From Kitasatospora sp. NBC_00374 (GTDB lineage: Bacteria; Actinomycetota; Actinomycetes; Streptomycetales; Streptomycetaceae): a stretch of DNA of 64,000 bases. This document shows positions 9,385-24,764 of the stretch, piece by piece; position 1 is the first letter of the stretch, and each line of letters starts with the position of its first letter. The translations under genes and the position numbers were made by a program. The DNA is taken from assembly GCF_041434935.1 (NCBI RefSeq), contig NZ_CP107964.1:3224001-3288000 (forward strand), given 5' to 3'. The notes beneath the pieces are model-generated. The model was given only the letters and a program-made list of their open reading frames with translations. It ran no database searches and was not told where the DNA came from.

Positions 9385-9407
9385 CCGGCGTCGCCCGGCT
9401 CGGCCCG

Positions 9408-10046
9408 TCAGTCCAGGTGGCTGAGGTCGTTCCAGATCTCCACCGCGGGCAGGCCGTACTCCCAGGACAGCACCGAGAGCGCGGCCGTCCCGAGCTTGAA
9501 GCGCTGCGCGTACTCCGGCGGCAGGCCGAGCCAGCGGGCGGTCAGGATCCGCAGCAGGTGCCCGTGCGCGAAGAGCACCACGTCGCAGTCGGCGCCGTGC
9601 ATCGTGGTGGTGTCCGGATGCGGCTGCCCGTGGCGGGAGTTGAGCTCCTCGATCAGCCCGTCGACCCGGGCGGCCACGTCGGAGAGCTTCTCCCCGCCGG
9701 GGACGCCGTCGCGCCAGATCAGCCAGCCCGGGTGGTCGGTGGCCCGGATGTCGTGGCCGGTGCGGCCCTCGTACCGGCCGTAGTCCCACTCCAGCAGCTC
9801 GGTCCGGTCGACGGCGCGGCCGCCGAAGCCGGCCAGCTCGCAGGTCTCCCGCGCCCGGGAGAGCGGGCTGGTGTAGACGACGGCCTCGGGCAGTCCGTTC
9901 CACGGGGCCTTCGCCAGCCGGACGCCGAGGGCGCGGGCCATCGCCCGGCCCTCGGTGGTGAGCGGGACGTCGGTGCGGCCGGTGTGCCGGCCGGTGGCGG
10001 ACCAGGAGGTCTCGCCGTGGCGGACGAGCACGATGCGGGCTGGCAT
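9408..10046 (-). CDS. Histidine phosphatase (phosphoglycerate-mutase-like)
   Basis: A 212-aa branch-1 histidine phosphatase. The N-terminal ARIVLVRHGETSWS carries the RHG motif with the catalytic His. PLSRARETCELAGF provides the second arginine. LEWDYGRYEGRT is the usual conserved loop, and VVLFAHGHLLRIL carries the second catalytic His. Relatives range from cofactor-dependent PGM to alpha-ribazole phosphatase; the substrate is not evident. Start ATG at 10046 after GAGGAG. Transcribed alone and divergent from the nuclease operon. Confidence 0.88.
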   Translation of the reverse strand: MPARIVLVRHGETSWSATGRHTGRTDVPLTTEGRAMARALGVRLAKAPWNGLPEAVVYTSPLSRARETCELAGFGGRAVDRTELLEWDYGRYEGRTGHDIRATDHPGWLIWRDGVPGGEKLSDVAARVDGLIEELNSRHGQPHPDTTTMHGADCDVVLFAHGHLLRILTARWLGLPPEYAQRFKLGTAALSVLSWEYGLPAVEIWNDLSHLD

Positions 10047-10281
10047 GGGGGTTCTCCTCGTGGCTTGGTACGCGGCGGCCTGGCTCGCCGTTGAGGGCCT
10101 TGGGTCCATGATCCCGCACCGGCTCCCTACCTGCGGGTAGGGGCGTGCGCCCCGAGCCGCACGCCCCTGCGGTCGCGCCCGCCCCACGGCCTCCCACCGG
10201 CCACCGGACCCCTGCCCCGGGCGGGCCGCGGCAGGGGGAGCACCCGGTCTGTCGGTGCCGGGTGCGACACTGGGCCGCACC

Positions 10282-11484
10282 ATGAACGTCTCGCATCCCG
10301 CGCAGGCCGACCCCCTGGCCGGACGGCTCGCCGAACTGCGCGGCCCGGTGCCGCAGCGCAGCCTCGACGCCCGCGCCCTCGCCGCCCTGGCCGCCAACCC
10401 CGGCTGCCGCCGCCGGGCCCTGCTCGACGCCGCGGGCGTCGACAAGGCCGCCGTCGCCCAGCAGCTGGGCCGCCCCGCACCGTTCGGCCAGTCGCCGTTC
10501 GCGATCGCCCGGGGCAACGTCTTCGAGGCCCGGCTGAAGGACGACGGGTACGCGGCCCTGCTCACCCCGCTGCGCCGCCTGCTCGGCCTGCCGCCCGAGG
10601 GCGGTACCCCGCCCGCCGTGCCCGACCTGCTGCGCCGGGCCACGCCGGCGGTGCGGGCCGAGCGCACCCGGGAGGTCCTGGCCGAGGCCGCCGCCGACAC
10701 CGACGGCTGGACGCTGCTGGACCACCCGATGCTGCGGCTCACCGTCGCCGGCAGCCAGGCCTATCTGGAACCGGACGCGGTGCTGGTGCACGGCGGGCGG
10801 TGCACCGTGGTCGAGATCAAGTCGTTCCCGGTCCTGGACGGGGTCGCCGATCCCGCCAAGGTCGGCGCGGCGGCCCGGCAGGCGGCGGTCTACGTGCTGG
10901 CGCTGCAGGAGACGGCCGCCCGGTCGGCCGGGCGGGTGCCCGGCGCCGGCCCGTACGCCGTGGACGAGCTGCCCGGCAGCCCGGCGCTGACCGTCCTGCT
11001 GGTCTGCCCGAAGGACTTCACCAACCGGCCGACCGCCGAGGCTGTCGACGTCCGACGCGAACTGGCCACCACCCGGCGTCAGTTGGCGCGGCTGGCCCGG
11101 ATCGACCAGTTGCTCGACGCGCTGCCCCCGGGCACCACCTTCGATCTCGCGCCGGACAGCTCCGGAGCCCCGGCCCGGCCCGCCGAGGAACTGGCCGCCG
11201 CGGTCGCCGCGGTGCCCGCCGCCTACAGCCCGGACTGCCTCTCGGCCTGCGAACTCAGCTTCCACTGCCGGGACCAGGCCCGCTGCTCGGACGCGGTGGA
11301 GCAGCTCGGCCGGGGGGTGCGCGGCGAGCTGGGCTCGATCCGCACGGTCGGCCTAGCGCTGGCCGCGGCGGCGGGCACCGCTCCGGCGCCCGCTGGGGAC
11401 GCCGACGACGCCGACGAGGCCGCCGCCCGGCTCGCGTACGCGGCGGCCCTGCGCGCCGAGGCGCTGGGGAGGTCCGTCCGATGA
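10282..11484 (+). CDS. RecB-type PD-(D/E)XK nuclease with C-terminal Cys cluster
   Basis: A 400-aa protein. The segment YLEPDAVLVHGGRCTVVEIKSF (about 159-180) fits the PD...ExK nuclease core. Near the C-terminus, SPDCLSACELSFHCRDQARC holds four cysteines spaced as in the 4Fe-4S-linked AddB/Cas4-type nucleases. Its stop codon overlaps the ATG of the next gene (ATGA at 11481), and that gene overlaps a helicase in the same way. I infer a DNA end-processing or defence complex. Start ATG 10282 is chosen; an upstream GTG at 10255 is possible. Confidence 0.72.
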   Translation: MNVSHPAQADPLAGRLAELRGPVPQRSLDARALAALAANPGCRRRALLDAAGVDKAAVAQQLGRPAPFGQSPFAIARGNVFEARLKDDGYAALLTPLRRLLGLPPEGGTPPAVPDLLRRATPAVRAERTREVLAEAAADTDGWTLLDHPMLRLTVAGSQAYLEPDAVLVHGGRCTVVEIKSFPVLDGVADPAKVGAAARQAAVYVLALQETAARSAGRVPGAGPYAVDELPGSPALTVLLVCPKDFTNRPTAEAVDVRRELATTRRQLARLARIDQLLDALPPGTTFDLAPDSSGAPARPAEELAAAVAAVPAAYSPDCLSACELSFHCRDQARCSDAVEQLGRGVRGELGSIRTVGLALAAAAGTAPAPAGDADDADEAAARLAYAAALRAEALGRSVR

Positions 11485-13054
11485 GCCTGCTGACCACCCT
11501 CGCCCGGCTGGAGGCCGTCCGCAGCGGCCGGGCCGAGCCGCTGGCCACCGTCCGGCACCGGCACCTGTCGGAGCGGCCGATGGTGGTCGTCCCGCTCGCG
11601 GCAGTCGGCGAGGACGGCGCGCCGCTGGCCGTCCTGCTGGGCACCGAACGGGAGGCGCCGAAGCTGTTCATCGTGCCCCAGCCGCTCAACCGCACCCAGC
11701 GTTTCGAGTTCCTGGCCGCCTTCGCCGCCGAACTGCTGCCCTACCTGGAGTCGTTCACGGCCGAGGTGGAGCAGGTCGAGGGGTCCGAGAAGGATCCGGA
11801 GACCGGCGAGAAGATCCCGGTCCTGCGGGACCTGTGCGCCGACGCCCCCCAGCTGCTGGTGCCCAACCACGGCGCGGTGCGCCACCTCGCGCTGCTCGGC
11901 CGCTCGACCCGGTTCCGCCGCACGGCCGAGGACCCGGACCCGGGGCCGTACCCGGCGCCCACCCAGGTCCCGCTGCTCGGGCGGTGGCTGACCCATCTGA
12001 CCGACCGGGCCCAGGTGCCCGGCAGCAGTCTGCTGCTGCCGATGACCGGCCTGCTCGCGCGGCACTGGGCCACCGGCCAGAGCCACCTGGAGGACCAGCA
12101 CCTGGCCGCCCAGCTGGCCTGGCACTTCCCGGCCGACGGGCTGACCGGCGCCGAGGCGGCCGAGCGGGCGGAGACCGGCCGCGACGAGCACGGCCGCCTG
12201 CTGCACCCGCCGGCCGGCCCGGTCACCGACCCGCGCTTCGACGCCCAGGTGCTGGCCCCCGCGATCACCCGGCACGACGCCGCGCTCGCCGCCTTCCGGC
12301 AGGCCGGCCCGGACGGGACCGACCGGGCCGGCCTGCACCTCAAGCAGGCCGCCGAGCGGCTGCACGCCGCGCTGGAGGCCGAGCTGCTGCCGACCTGGCG
12401 GGACGTCTGGCAGGGCCTGGACCTGCTGCGCACCCTGCCGCCCGCCACCCACCTGCCCGAACGCTGGGAGGGCGACCGCTGGTCGTACACCGGCCACCGG
12501 GACCGGCTGGCCGCCGGCGAGCCGCCGCAGCCCCGCCGGGACGACGCGGTGACGGCCGCCCGCAAGCTGGCCCAGCGCGAGCGCGAACAGGCCCGGCTGG
12601 ACATCCAGGAGGCGCTGGACGATCCGCTGGTGATGGCCGAACACCGCCTGTCCGGCGAGGCGTTCAGCGGGACGGTGCTGGCGGTGGAGCCCGGGTACGA
12701 CACCTCGGGCCGCTCGCCCAAGCCCCGGCCGCTGCTGACCGTCGCGACGCCGGACCGCCCGCACGCCGACCCCGGCCGCGAGGTGCACCGGGCCGGCGGT
12801 CCGTCCGCGCAGAAGGCCGAGATCGTCCGGGCCGTGCCCGGCGAGGTGACGGTGCGGGTGCTGTCCGGGATGGGCCGGAGGAAGGAGCCGGAGCCGGGGA
12901 GCGTGCCGGAGGTCGGTGAGCGGGTGGTCTTCACGCTGTTCGAGCTGAGCGCCCGGCAGTCCGCGCCGCTGCCCGAGCCGGACGACACCCCGTGGACGCA
13001 CGGCGGCCCACCGGGCGCCGATCCGCGTTCGCCTATCGGTACCGAAGAGTGGGA

Positions 13055-13058
<4 letters not shown>
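11481..13058 (+). CDS. Unknown protein coupled to nuclease and helicase
   Basis: A 525-aa protein with no domain I can name. It opens with MSLLTTLARLEAVRSGRAEP, has a charged middle with long predicted helices (KLAQREREQARLDIQEALDD) and a beta-rich C-terminal part (GEVTVRVLSGMGRRKE, ERVVFTLFELSA) that could be an OB-like fold. Its ATG overlaps the stop of the upstream nuclease and its stop overlaps the downstream helicase ATG, so the three are translationally coupled and probably made in fixed ratio. Its role as a complex subunit or DNA-binding part is inference. Confidence 0.6.
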
Positions 13059-18845
<5,787 letters not shown>

Positions 18846-19041
18846 CCGGCCGCTGACGTCCCGCGTGCGCCCCCGGCGGTCACGGCCACCAGGGGCGCAC
18901 GCGGGGTGGTTCGCGACCCGAACGGGGGAATAGCAACCGCACCCGCACCGTTCCGCTACCGGTGGCCGCGAGCGACAATGGACGGCGGCCCGGTCCCGAC
19001 CGGCCGGCCCCCGGGCCGGCCGACCATCTGGAGGAGCGTTC

Positions 19042-19440
19042 ATGCCCGATCCCCGTACGCAGGCGTCCGACCGCAGCGGCAGGTCCGCACCGGCCGCCCA
19101 GGATCTGGGCAGCACCGCACCGCGCCGACTGCGCCCCGCCCAACTGCTCTTCGAACCGCAGGCCGACGAACCCGAGGCCGAGCGGTTCTTCGACCTGGAG
19201 TCGATCGACGACCCGTCCGAACTCCTGCGCCGCTCCACCGAACTGACGCTGGCGTTCCGGGCCGCCGCGCAGCGCGCCGCCGACTTCCAGGCGCTCGCCG
19301 CCGCCCAGCTGGCCGACCCCCGCCGCTTCGACGCGCTGACCCCCGCCGAGATCGGCGCCCGGGCCGACTGGACGCCGGACTACGCGGCCCGGATGGTCGA
19401 CTACGGCCGTGACCTCCAGCGCGGCGGCATCGAGCACTGA
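19042..19440 (+). CDS. Conserved actinobacterial hypothetical protein
   Basis: A 132-aa protein behind a GGAGGAG Shine-Dalgarno. It has a Pro/Arg-rich N-terminus, an acidic middle (EPEAERFFDLESIDDPSELL) and a helical C-terminal part (ELTLAFRAAAQRAADFQALA). It ends with RADWTPDYAARMVDYGRDL. No transmembrane segment and no recognised domain. Spacing and codon use support a real gene. Confidence 0.6.
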   Translation: MPDPRTQASDRSGRSAPAAQDLGSTAPRRLRPAQLLFEPQADEPEAERFFDLESIDDPSELLRRSTELTLAFRAAAQRAADFQALAAAQLADPRRFDALTPAEIGARADWTPDYAARMVDYGRDLQRGGIEH

Positions 19441-19572
19441 GCCGACGCCCGTCCGAACCGCTTTCGATTCGCCACTGGCATATGCGGATGGGAAGGGTAC
19501 GCCGCCGGTCCGCCGCTTGTCAGGCGAACGTCATTTCCCGCGCGCGCACCGGGTGACCCGCGCCACGCTGCT

Positions 19573-20133
19573 GTGGTGGACATCTGGACGTATCAATCCG
19601 TGGAGTACGTCACCGTGGCCGGGGAGGCCTGGCTGGCCTCCGCCAGCGAGTACCCGCGCAGCATGCGGGCCCTGTGGGAGTCACGCCCCTGGGCGCCGGC
19701 GGTGCTGCCCTGCGGCCGGGCCTTCGACGTGGTGAGCATGCCGGCGCTGTTCGGGCGCCGGGTCCTGGACGAGCTGTGGGCCTCCGGGCCCGGCTGCGGG
19801 CCGGTCGCCTCGTTCCGCGGCCGGACGCTGCTCTTCGTCCAGCCGGGTGCGGCGGCCCGGCTGCGCTCGCTGCTCGCCTGGGAGGAGTGGGCGCGGGACG
19901 TGCCGCCCCTGCTCTGCCACGGCCGGGGCGACGCCGTCACGGTGCCGCCGGTGCAGCGCATGGTGAACGCCCCCGACTCGCCCGGCCAGGGCCCGGGGCG
20001 CTGGATCGTCGCCCCCGACAGCCATGAGCCCTGGCTGCCCGGAGCGGCCGTGGTGCTCTGGGCCTGCGTCCGGGCTTCGCGCGGCGCCCTGGCGCACGAC
20101 CCGGTGGGCGCGGGCCCGGTGCCGGCGGTGTGA
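19573..20133 (+). CDS. Prim-pol-like streptomycete protein (N-terminal type)
   Basis: A 186-aa protein of the type often annotated as bifunctional DNA primase/polymerase, N-terminal. It shows WLASASEYPRSMRALWESRPW, LPCGRAFDVVSMPALFGRRVL, GPGCGPVASFRGRTLLFVQPG and PPLLCHGRGDAVTVPPVQRM, which I recall as a conserved streptomycete architecture. Clear catalytic DxD residues of archaeo-eukaryotic primases are not evident, so polymerase activity is doubtful. The start is taken at tandem GTG codons (19573) without a good Shine-Dalgarno. It ends 160 bases before a tRNA-Lys. Confidence 0.55.
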   Translation: MVDIWTYQSVEYVTVAGEAWLASASEYPRSMRALWESRPWAPAVLPCGRAFDVVSMPALFGRRVLDELWASGPGCGPVASFRGRTLLFVQPGAAARLRSLLAWEEWARDVPPLLCHGRGDAVTVPPVQRMVNAPDSPGQGPGRWIVAPDSHEPWLPGAAVVLWACVRASRGALAHDPVGAGPVPAV

Positions 20134-20249
20134 GGCGTCCGGCGGGTCGAGGCCGCTGGCAGCGTGGCGCCTCCGGTGGTGTGAAGCGCACCGGAACGCC
20201 GGCCGAACACCGGGTGCCGTCCGGGGTGCCACCACGGCCGTATTCGATT

Positions 20250-20278
20250 TTGGTTCCGCCCGGAGCCGCTGCTAAAGT
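20250..20278 (+). promoter_or_regulatory. Sigma70-type promoter of tRNA-Lys copy 1
   Basis: TTGGTT (20250-20255), a 17-bp spacer and TAAAGT (20273-20278) lie 15 bp before the mature tRNA start, an ideal housekeeping promoter geometry. Confidence 0.75.
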
Positions 20279-20293
20279 CTTCCACGTCAGCAG

Positions 20294-20367
20294 GCGCCGC
20301 TAGCTCAGTTGGTTAGAGCAGCTGACTCTTAATCAGCGGGTCCGGGGTTCGAGTCCCTGGCGGCGCA
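20294..20367 (+). tRNA. tRNA-Lys (CTT), copy 1
   Basis: Complete cloverleaf: acceptor GCGCCGC/GCGGCGC, D arm with GTTGGTTAGAGC, anticodon stem CTGA.. with loop CTCTTAA (anticodon CTT), T arm CCGGGGTTCGAGTCCCTGG, discriminator A. CCA is not encoded (CCG follows). An identical gene lies at 24100-24173. Confidence 0.96.
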
Positions 20368-20375
20368 CCGACGGT

Positions 20376-20409
20376 CGAAGGCCCCCTCGCGAGAGCGAGG
20401 GGGCCTTCG
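20376..20409 (+). terminator. Terminator of tRNA-Lys copy 1
   Basis: A 15-bp perfect stem CGAAGGCCCCCTCGC / GCGAGGGGGCCTTCG with GAGA loop, 8 bases after the tRNA. It also faces the 3' end of pgi. Confidence 0.88.
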
Positions 20410-20473
20410 GCGTTCCCGGGGCGGCCCGGCCGGGGCCGGCCCGGGGCGCGCTCGCCCCGGGCCGGCCGGCGGA

Positions 20474-22135
20474 TCAGCGTCCGCGCAGCGAGCGGTAGCG
20501 GGCCACCAGCCCGGCGGTGGAGCTGTCCAGCGCGTCCGCGCCCTCGCCGGTGAGCAGCACCGGCTCGATCCGCTTGGCCAGCACCTTGCCCAGCTCGACA
20601 CCCCACTGGTCGAAGGAGTCGATGTTCCAGACCGCGCCCTGGACGAACACCTTGTGCTCGTACAGCGCGATCAGCTGGCCGAGCACCGACGGGGTGAGCC
20701 CGGTGGCCAGCACGGTGGTGGTCGGGTGGTTGCCGCGGAAGGTCTTGTGCGGCACCAGCTCGGCCGGCACGCCCTCGGCGGCGACCTCCTCGGGGGTCTT
20801 GCCGAAGGCGAGCGCCTGGGTCTGGGCGAAGAAGTTCGCCATCAGCAGGTCGTGCTGGGCGACCAGGTCGGGCAGCAGGCCGGGGACGGGCTCGGCGAAG
20901 CCGATGAAGTCGGCCGGGATGACCTTGGTGCCCTGGTGCAGCAGCTGGTAGTAGGCGTGCTGGCCGTTGGTGCCGGGGGTGCCCCAGACCACCGGGCCGG
21001 TCTGCCAGGTGACGGGGTTTCCGTCCCGGTCCACCGACTTGCCGTTGGACTCCATGTCCAGCTGCTGGAGGTAGGCGGTGAACTTGGACAGGTAGTGCGA
21101 GTACGGCAGCACCGCGTGCGACTGGGCGTCGAAGAAGGCCCCGTACCAGACGCCGAGCAGGCCGAGCAGCAGCGGGACGTTCTGCTCCGGCGGGGCGGTG
21201 CGGAAGTGCTCGTCGACCAGGTGGAAGCCGTCCAGCATCTGCCGGAAGTTGTCCGGGCCGATCGCGATCATCAGCGAGAGGCCGATCGCGGAGTCGTAGG
21301 AGTAGCGGCCGCCGACCCAGTCCCAGAACTCGAACATGTTGGCCACGTCGATGCCGAAGTCCGCGACGCCCTCGGCGTTGGTGGACAGGGCGACGAAGTG
21401 CTTGGCGACCGCGTCCTGGCCTGCGCCGAGCTCGGTGAGCAGCCAGTTCCGGGCGGAGACCGCGTTGGTGATCGTCTCGATGGTGGTGAAGGTCTTGGAG
21501 GCGACGATGAACAGGGTCTCGGCGGCGTCCAGCCCGTACAGCGCCTCGTGCAGGTCGGCGCCGTCCACGTTGGAGACGAAGTGCACCTGCAGCCCGCGGT
21601 CGGCATAGGCGCGCAGCACCTCGTAGGCCATCGCGGGGCCGAGGTCGGAGCCGCCGATGCCGATGTTGACGACGTGGCGGATCCGCCGGCCGGTGTGTCC
21701 GGTCCACTCACCGCCGCGCACCCGGTCGGCGAAGGCGGCCATCCTGTCCAGGACGGCGTGCACGGCGGGGACGACGTTCTCGCCGTCCACCTCGACCACG
21801 GCGTCGCGCGGGGCGCGCAGTGCGGTGTGCAGCACGGCGCGGCGCTCGGTGATGTTGATCTTCTCGCCGCGGAACATGGCGTCCCGCAGCCCGGCCACGC
21901 CGGTGGCGTCGGCGAGCTCGCGCAGCAGCGCGAGCGTGCGGTCGGTCACCAGGTGCTTGGAGTAGTCGACCTGGAGGTCGCCGACGCTCAGGGTGTAGCG
22001 GCGGCCCCGGTCCGGATCGGCGGCGAACAGCTCGCGCAGGTGCTGCTCGCCGAGTTCCGCCCGGTGCTTCCCCAGCGCGGCCCACTGCGGTGTGCGGTCG
22101 AGCGGGGTACGTCCGGTGGCGGGGTTCTCCGACAT
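20474..22135 (-). CDS. pgi: Glucose-6-phosphate isomerase
   Basis: A 553-aa phosphoglucose isomerase, interconverting glucose-6-P and fructose-6-P. Hallmarks are [36 protein letters not shown] (SIS sugar-phosphate site), the PGI signature around [21 protein letters not shown], with [18 protein letters not shown], and the C-terminal [10 protein letters not shown]. Length fits the long bacterial form. Start ATG 22135 follows AAGGAG. Flanked by tRNA-Lys copy 1 downstream and the antiporter upstream. Confidence 0.97.
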   Translation of the reverse strand: MSENPATGRTPLDRTPQWAALGKHRAELGEQHLRELFAADPDRGRRYTLSVGDLQVDYSKHLVTDRTLALLRELADATGVAGLRDAMFRGEKINITERRAVLHTALRAPRDAVVEVDGENVVPAVHAVLDRMAAFADRVRGGEWTGHTGRRIRHVVNIGIGGSDLGPAMAYEVLRAYADRGLQVHFVSNVDGADLHEALYGLDAAETLFIVASKTFTTIETITNAVSARNWLLTELGAGQDAVAKHFVALSTNAEGVADFGIDVANMFEFWDWVGGRYSYDSAIGLSLMIAIGPDNFRQMLDGFHLVDEHFRTAPPEQNVPLLLGLLGVWYGAFFDAQSHAVLPYSHYLSKFTAYLQQLDMESNGKSVDRDGNPVTWQTGPVVWGTPGTNGQHAYYQLLHQGTKVIPADFIGFAEPVPGLLPDLVAQHDLLMANFFAQTQALAFGKTPEEVAAEGVPAELVPHKTFRGNHPTTTVLATGLTPSVLGQLIALYEHKVFVQGAVWNIDSFDQWGVELGKVLAKRIEPVLLTGEGADALDSSTAGLVARYRSLRGR

Positions 22136-22351
22136 CGGTTTGCTCCTTGAGTCATCCGGTTTGCGGTTACCGGCAGGGCCCAGCGGGAGGGTTGCGCGAG
22201 GTCCGGCGGTACAGCGGTGTGCGTGCGCCGACTCCGTTGACGGCCTTGCCCACCGCCAGCCTACGGCCCCGCGCGCCGAAGCCCGTCCCGGCCACGCGCC
22301 GCGGCTCACCCGGTGTCAGTCCGTGGCCGAACGGCCGTTGCTCACCGGGCA

Positions 22352-23932
22352 TCACTTCCGGTGCGAGCGCAGATCCAGCTGGCGCAGCACCTGGTCGGCG
22401 ACCTCCGGATCGGCGCCGGGCTCGCCACGGGCGGCCAGCACCTCCCGGCGGGAGGCCGCGATCATCTCCTGCTCGATGCCGTACGCCTTGCGCCACTGCG
22501 AGATCCGGTGCTTGGCCTCGGCGGCCTCCTGGCGCTCGTACCGCTCGGGGTACAGCCGGGCGAGCCGGTCGTGCTGGCGCTCCCGGAGCCGCTCGACCAG
22601 CTCGGACGGCAGCTGGTCCTCCTCCTCCAGCTCTGCGAGCCGTCGCAGGCCCGCCTTGGCGGCCCGCCACCAGAGCCGCCTGGCCGCCTCCTCGTGGGCG
22701 TCCGACCCGGTGGCCAGGCCCAGCAGCCGGACCAGCCAGGGCAGGGTCAGGCCCTGGACCAGCAGGGTGAAGAGCACCACGCTGAACGCGACGAAGACCA
22801 GCTCGCTGCGGCCGGGAAAGGGCGTGTGGTCCTTGAGGGTGAGCGGCACGGCGAGGGCGAGGGCGACGGTGGCCACCCCGCGCATGCCGGACCACCACAG
22901 CACCACGGTCTCCCGCCAGCTGATCGGGGTGTCCTCCTCGCTGCCGCTGACCCGGCGGGACAGCCACGCGGCCGGCAGCAGCCAGACCAGCCGGATCAGC
23001 ACCACGGTGGCGATCACCGCGGCCGACTCCCCGATCATGCCCCGCCAGCTGCCGCTGACGTCGGCCAGAACGGTGGACAGCTCCAGTCCGATCAGGCCGA
23101 AGGCGACCCCGGTGATCAGGATCTCGACGATCTCCCAGAAGGCGTTGCCGACCAGCCGGAACGCGACGTCGTCGGCGTCCGCCGCCCGGTCGGCCAGGTA
23201 GAGGGCGCAGACCACCACGGCGAGCACCCCCGAGCCGTGCCCCTCCTCGGCGAGGGTGTAGGCGGCGAACGGCACCAGCAGGTTGAGCGCCACCTGCAGG
23301 GTGGGGTCGTCCAGCAGCCCGGCGAGCTTGGCGTTGAGCCAGCCGAGTGCGATGCCGATGGCCACCGCGACCACGGCCGACAGGACGAAGCGCTGCAGTG
23401 CGTGCGGCATCGAGAAGTCGTGGCTGACCACGGCGTCGATGGCCAGTGAGTAGATCACGATCGCGGTGACGTCGTTGAACAGCCCCTCGCTCTCCAGCAC
23501 GGCGACCATCCGGCGCGACAGCCCCACCGCGCCCGCCACCGCCACCGCCGCCACCGGGTCGGGCGGCGAGACCAGCGCGCCCAGGGCCACCGCGACGGCG
23601 AGCGGGACGGCGGGAACCAGCCACTGGTACACCCCGGCGACGACGGTGGTGGTGACGATCACCAGGGCGACCGCGAGCAGCAGGATGGAGCGCAGATTGG
23701 TGCGGAAGTAGTGGACCGAGGACCGCCGGGCCACCGCGAAGATCAGCGGCGGCAGCACCAGGGGCAGGATCAGTTCGGGCTGGACCTGGACGTCCGGGAT
23801 CTGCGGGATCACCGCCATCACGAGGCCGAGCAGGGTCATCAGGACCGGCTGCGGAACGCCCGTGCGGCGGGCCAGCGGGACGGTGACGACGGCGGCGAGC
23901 AGCACCAGGAAGAGCAGTGACAGCTGGGCCAC
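22352..23932 (-). CDS. Na+/H+ antiporter, CPA1 (NhaP) family
   Basis: A 526-aa membrane protein with about 12 transmembrane segments (residues 1-390) followed by a cytoplasmic charged tail (about 400-526, ELEEEDQLPSELVERLRERQ). VSPPDPVAAVAVAG and LESEGLFNDVTAIVIYSLAI are the CPA1 ion-binding motifs with the ND pair in TM5/6. It exchanges Na+ (or K+) for protons for pH and salt homeostasis. The start is a GTG. The gene lies alone between pgi and tRNA-Lys copy 2. Confidence 0.92.
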   Translation of the reverse strand: MAQLSLLFLVLLAAVVTVPLARRTGVPQPVLMTLLGLVMAVIPQIPDVQVQPELILPLVLPPLIFAVARRSSVHYFRTNLRSILLLAVALVIVTTTVVAGVYQWLVPAVPLAVAVALGALVSPPDPVAAVAVAGAVGLSRRMVAVLESEGLFNDVTAIVIYSLAIDAVVSHDFSMPHALQRFVLSAVVAVAIGIALGWLNAKLAGLLDDPTLQVALNLLVPFAAYTLAEEGHGSGVLAVVVCALYLADRAADADDVAFRLVGNAFWEIVEILITGVAFGLIGLELSTVLADVSGSWRGMIGESAAVIATVVLIRLVWLLPAAWLSRRVSGSEEDTPISWRETVVLWWSGMRGVATVALALAVPLTLKDHTPFPGRSELVFVAFSVVLFTLLVQGLTLPWLVRLLGLATGSDAHEEAARRLWWRAAKAGLRRLAELEEEDQLPSELVERLRERQHDRLARLYPERYERQEAAEAKHRISQWRKAYGIEQEMIAASRREVLAARGEPGADPEVADQVLRQLDLRSHRK

Positions 23933-24099
23933 CGGAGGATCCCTCTCCTCGGCCCGGGCCCTGCCCCGGACGTTGTGATCAGACTAAAAGCGGGCAACCA
24001 CACCGGCCGGATCGGCTCGCCGGCCGGGCCGCGCCGCGCACGGCCGGAACCGATTGTGAGTTTCGGCCGCTGACCAGGTAATGTTCTCTCCGTCAGCAC

Positions 24100-24173
24100 G
24101 CGCCGCTAGCTCAGTTGGTTAGAGCAGCTGACTCTTAATCAGCGGGTCCGGGGTTCGAGTCCCTGGCGGCGCA
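24100..24173 (+). tRNA. tRNA-Lys (CTT), copy 2
   Basis: Sequence identical to the tRNA-Lys at 20294-20367. The upstream region differs: TTGTGA (24054-24059) and TAATGT (24079-24084) suggest its own promoter with a somewhat long spacer. Confidence 0.96.
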
Positions 24174-24181
24174 CCGACGGT

Positions 24182-24215
24182 CGAAGGCCCCCTCGCGAGA
24201 GCGAGGGGGCCTTCG
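24182..24215 (+). terminator. Terminator of tRNA-Lys copy 2
   Basis: Same 15-bp stem with GAGA loop as after copy 1; lies 33 bases from the 3' end of the convergent VOC gene. Confidence 0.88.
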
Positions 24216-24248
24216 GCGTTCCCGCCGTGACCCGATCCGGGCCGGCCG

Positions 24249-24629
24249 TCAGCCGTCGACCAGCTGGTTCACGCACAGGACGTTTCCCTCGCTGTCCTTG
24301 AACCAGGCCGCCCGCATGCCGTCCGCCTCGGCGACACCGTCCACGGTCTTCAGGCCCGGCAGGTCGTACTCCTCGAACACGACCCCGCGGCTGCGCAGGT
24401 CCGCCATCTCCGCGTCGAGGTCCGCCACCTTCCAGCTGGCCAGGGTGTGGGCCGCCTGGCCGCCGTACGGCGTGTGGTAGATCCCGAACTGGGTGTTTCC
24501 GGAGTCGAACACGACTTCCTCGTCGCTCTCCCGGGCGATCTTGAGGCCGAGCGTATCGGTGTAGTACCGCTTCGCCCGGTCCAGGTCCCCGGCAGGTATG
24601 ACCGCCAGCAACGGCGCGTCCGCCAACAT
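24249..24629 (-). CDS. VOC (glyoxalase/bleomycin-resistance fold) protein
   Basis: A 126-aa single VOC domain protein. It begins LADAPLLAVIPAGDLDRAKRYYTDTLGL and contains EVVFDSGNTQFGIYHTPYGG, KVADLDAEMADLRSRGV and MRAAWFKDSEGNVLCVNQLV, with a metal-ligand pattern at H and E positions. Family members range from glyoxalases and dioxygenases to antibiotic-binding proteins; no substrate is evident. The ATG at 24629 is chosen because GGAGG sits 8 nt upstream. Confidence 0.85.
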   Translation of the reverse strand: MLADAPLLAVIPAGDLDRAKRYYTDTLGLKIARESDEEVVFDSGNTQFGIYHTPYGGQAAHTLASWKVADLDAEMADLRSRGVVFEEYDLPGLKTVDGVAEADGMRAAWFKDSEGNVLCVNQLVDG

Positions 24630-24764
24630 GGTCACCACCTCCTCTCCCCAGGCTAGGCCCCTCGCTCGCGCCGCCGCACGCCCAGACCGCGGCGGCCTGC
24701 GGGGACGGCCGCGGGCCGGACACCCGGAGGTGACCGGCCCGCACCCGCGGTGACCTCGGAGAGG

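Larger units (their letters stand above)
20294..20418 (+). repeat. 125-bp direct repeat, copy 1 (tRNA-Lys plus terminator)
   Basis: The tRNA-Lys gene, its 3' flank and its terminator are identical over 125 bases to 24100-24224, 3,806 bp away in the same orientation. The eight bases CGTCAGCA before each copy also match, separated from the repeat by one mismatch. The repeats bracket pgi and the antiporter gene. Confidence 0.93.
24100..24224 (+). repeat. 125-bp direct repeat, copy 2
   Basis: Second copy of the tRNA-Lys/terminator repeat; identical to 20294-20418. Confidence 0.93.
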
